From: Enterobacter cancerogenus | GTDB taxonomy: Bacteria > Pseudomonadota > Gammaproteobacteria > Enterobacterales > Enterobacteriaceae | Assembly: GCF_019047785.1 (NCBI RefSeq) | Contig: NZ_CP077290.1 | Span: 248,001-312,000, forward strand | DNA: 64,000 nucleotides | Direction: 5' to 3' | In this document: piece after piece, positions 63,711-64,000 of the stretch | Position numbering within the stretch: position 1 is the first letter of the stretch | How the letters are laid out: the number at the start of each line of letters is the position of its first letter | Program-made: the position numbers and the translations under genes | Notes under the pieces: generated by a model | Database searches by the model: none | Seen by the model: the letters and a program-made list of their open reading frames with translations, nothing else | Told to the model about the DNA's origin: nothing

Positions 63711-64000
63711 ATGATGAAAAAATTAATGATTACACTGCTGCTGCTTTTTACCTCCGTTCAGGCGATGGCCGCAGATGCGCTTACGCCGGAGCAGGCGCAG
63801 GAGCAGCGCGCGCAGAAGATCGTCTTTGACTTCTTGTTTAACGATCCGAATTCCCCGCGCATCGGGGCTACTAAACCCCAGCTGACGCTGGTGGTGTTCA
63901 CCGACTACAACTGCCCCTACTGCAAAAAATTCGATCCTTATCTGGAAAAGATTGTAGAAAAACATCCGGAGGTGGCAGTGGTGTATAAGTTTCTGCCATA
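63711..64000 (+). CDS. scsC: ScsC, DsbA/DsbG-like thiol oxidoreductase (cut by window edge)
   Basis: ATG 63711 follows the scsB stop by 1 bp, and the frame is open to the last base, giving about 96 residues. The signal peptide is KLMITLLLLFTSVQAMA before ADALTPEQ. The region LTLVVFTDYNCPYCKKFDPYL has the thioredoxin-fold active site CPYC. In Salmonella ScsC protects periplasmic proteins under copper stress and is kept reduced by ScsB. The C-terminal part lies beyond the window. Confidence 0.85.
   Translation, partial: MMKKLMITLLLLFTSVQAMAADALTPEQAQEQRAQKIVFDFLFNDPNSPRIGATKPQLTLVVFTDYNCPYCKKFDPYLEKIVEKHPEVAVVYKFLP

Overview
The window is a contiguous stretch of enterobacterial chromosome, most like an Enterobacter-type member of the Enterobacteriaceae. 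This rests on gene order and on protein sequences recognisable at near-full length. The runs pptA / yddH / nhoA / narVWYZU, yddG / fdnGHI and adhP / maeA / sra / bdm / osmC are the E. coli K-12 and Salmonella backbone. smvA-smvR and scsABC point to the Salmonella/Klebsiella/Enterobacter side rather than to E. coli. GC content is high except in a few AT-rich pockets. No phage, insertion sequence, CRISPR array, rRNA or tRNA was seen.

Layout. 1-1.8 kb: end of an aldo/keto reductase, a LysR regulator and a cupin. 1.9-9.4 kb: an eight-gene operon with two flavin-dependent monooxygenases, an M20 deacylase, a GNAT acetyltransferase and an amino-acid ABC importer with two paralogous binding proteins. 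Its content matches the Bacillus ytm/yxe operons that salvage S-modified cysteines such as S-(2-succino)cysteine. 9.5-10.7 kb: yncG, pptA and a small zinc-ribbon protein. 10.8-13.4 kb: an ArsR regulator divergent from a second, complete elongation factor G. 13.4-18.2 kb: a DUF3828-like secreted protein, yddH, and a three-gene ABC importer preceded by a good match to a Pho box. 18.3-27.3 kb: nhoA and the second nitrate reductase narUZYWV. 27.5-29.7 kb: smvR/smvA biocide efflux. 29.8-37.4 kb: a Liv-type importer joined to an ATC hydrolase and an N-carbamoyl-amino-acid amidohydrolase, with a divergent LysR regulator. This is a candidate route from 2-amino-thiazoline-4-carboxylate, the cyanide-cystine adduct, to L-cysteine. 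37.5-38.2 kb: an AT-rich CPBP membrane protease. 38.4-44.1 kb: yddG and the selenoprotein formate dehydrogenase N operon fdnGHI. 44.1-44.7 kb: a small EexN-like gene bracketed by two identical 31-bp copies of the fdnI terminator. 44.7-50.7 kb: ppk2, araJ, a type II NADH dehydrogenase-like flavoprotein with a divergent Rrf2 regulator, adhP, and a secreted inorganic pyrophosphatase behind a Pho box. 50.7-58.3 kb: an ABC-F ATPase with a structured leader, maeA, sra, bdm, a VOC protein, a degenerate metallo-beta-lactamase-fold protein, a LysR regulator and osmC. 58.4-64 kb: a membrane-anchored alpha/beta hydrolase, a BLUF-EAL blue-light c-di-GMP phosphodiesterase and the start of the scs copper/thiol operon.

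How the genes work together. FdnGHI and NarZYV together form a formate-to-nitrate respiratory chain, with NarU moving nitrate and nitrite. Two separate operons appear to recover sulfur from chemically damaged cysteine. Two likely PhoB-controlled units (the 14.8-18.2 kb importer and the secreted pyrophosphatase) suggest phosphate scavenging. sra, bdm, osmC and probably narUZYWV belong to the stationary-phase/envelope stress set. All assignments come from reading the sequence; no database search was run.
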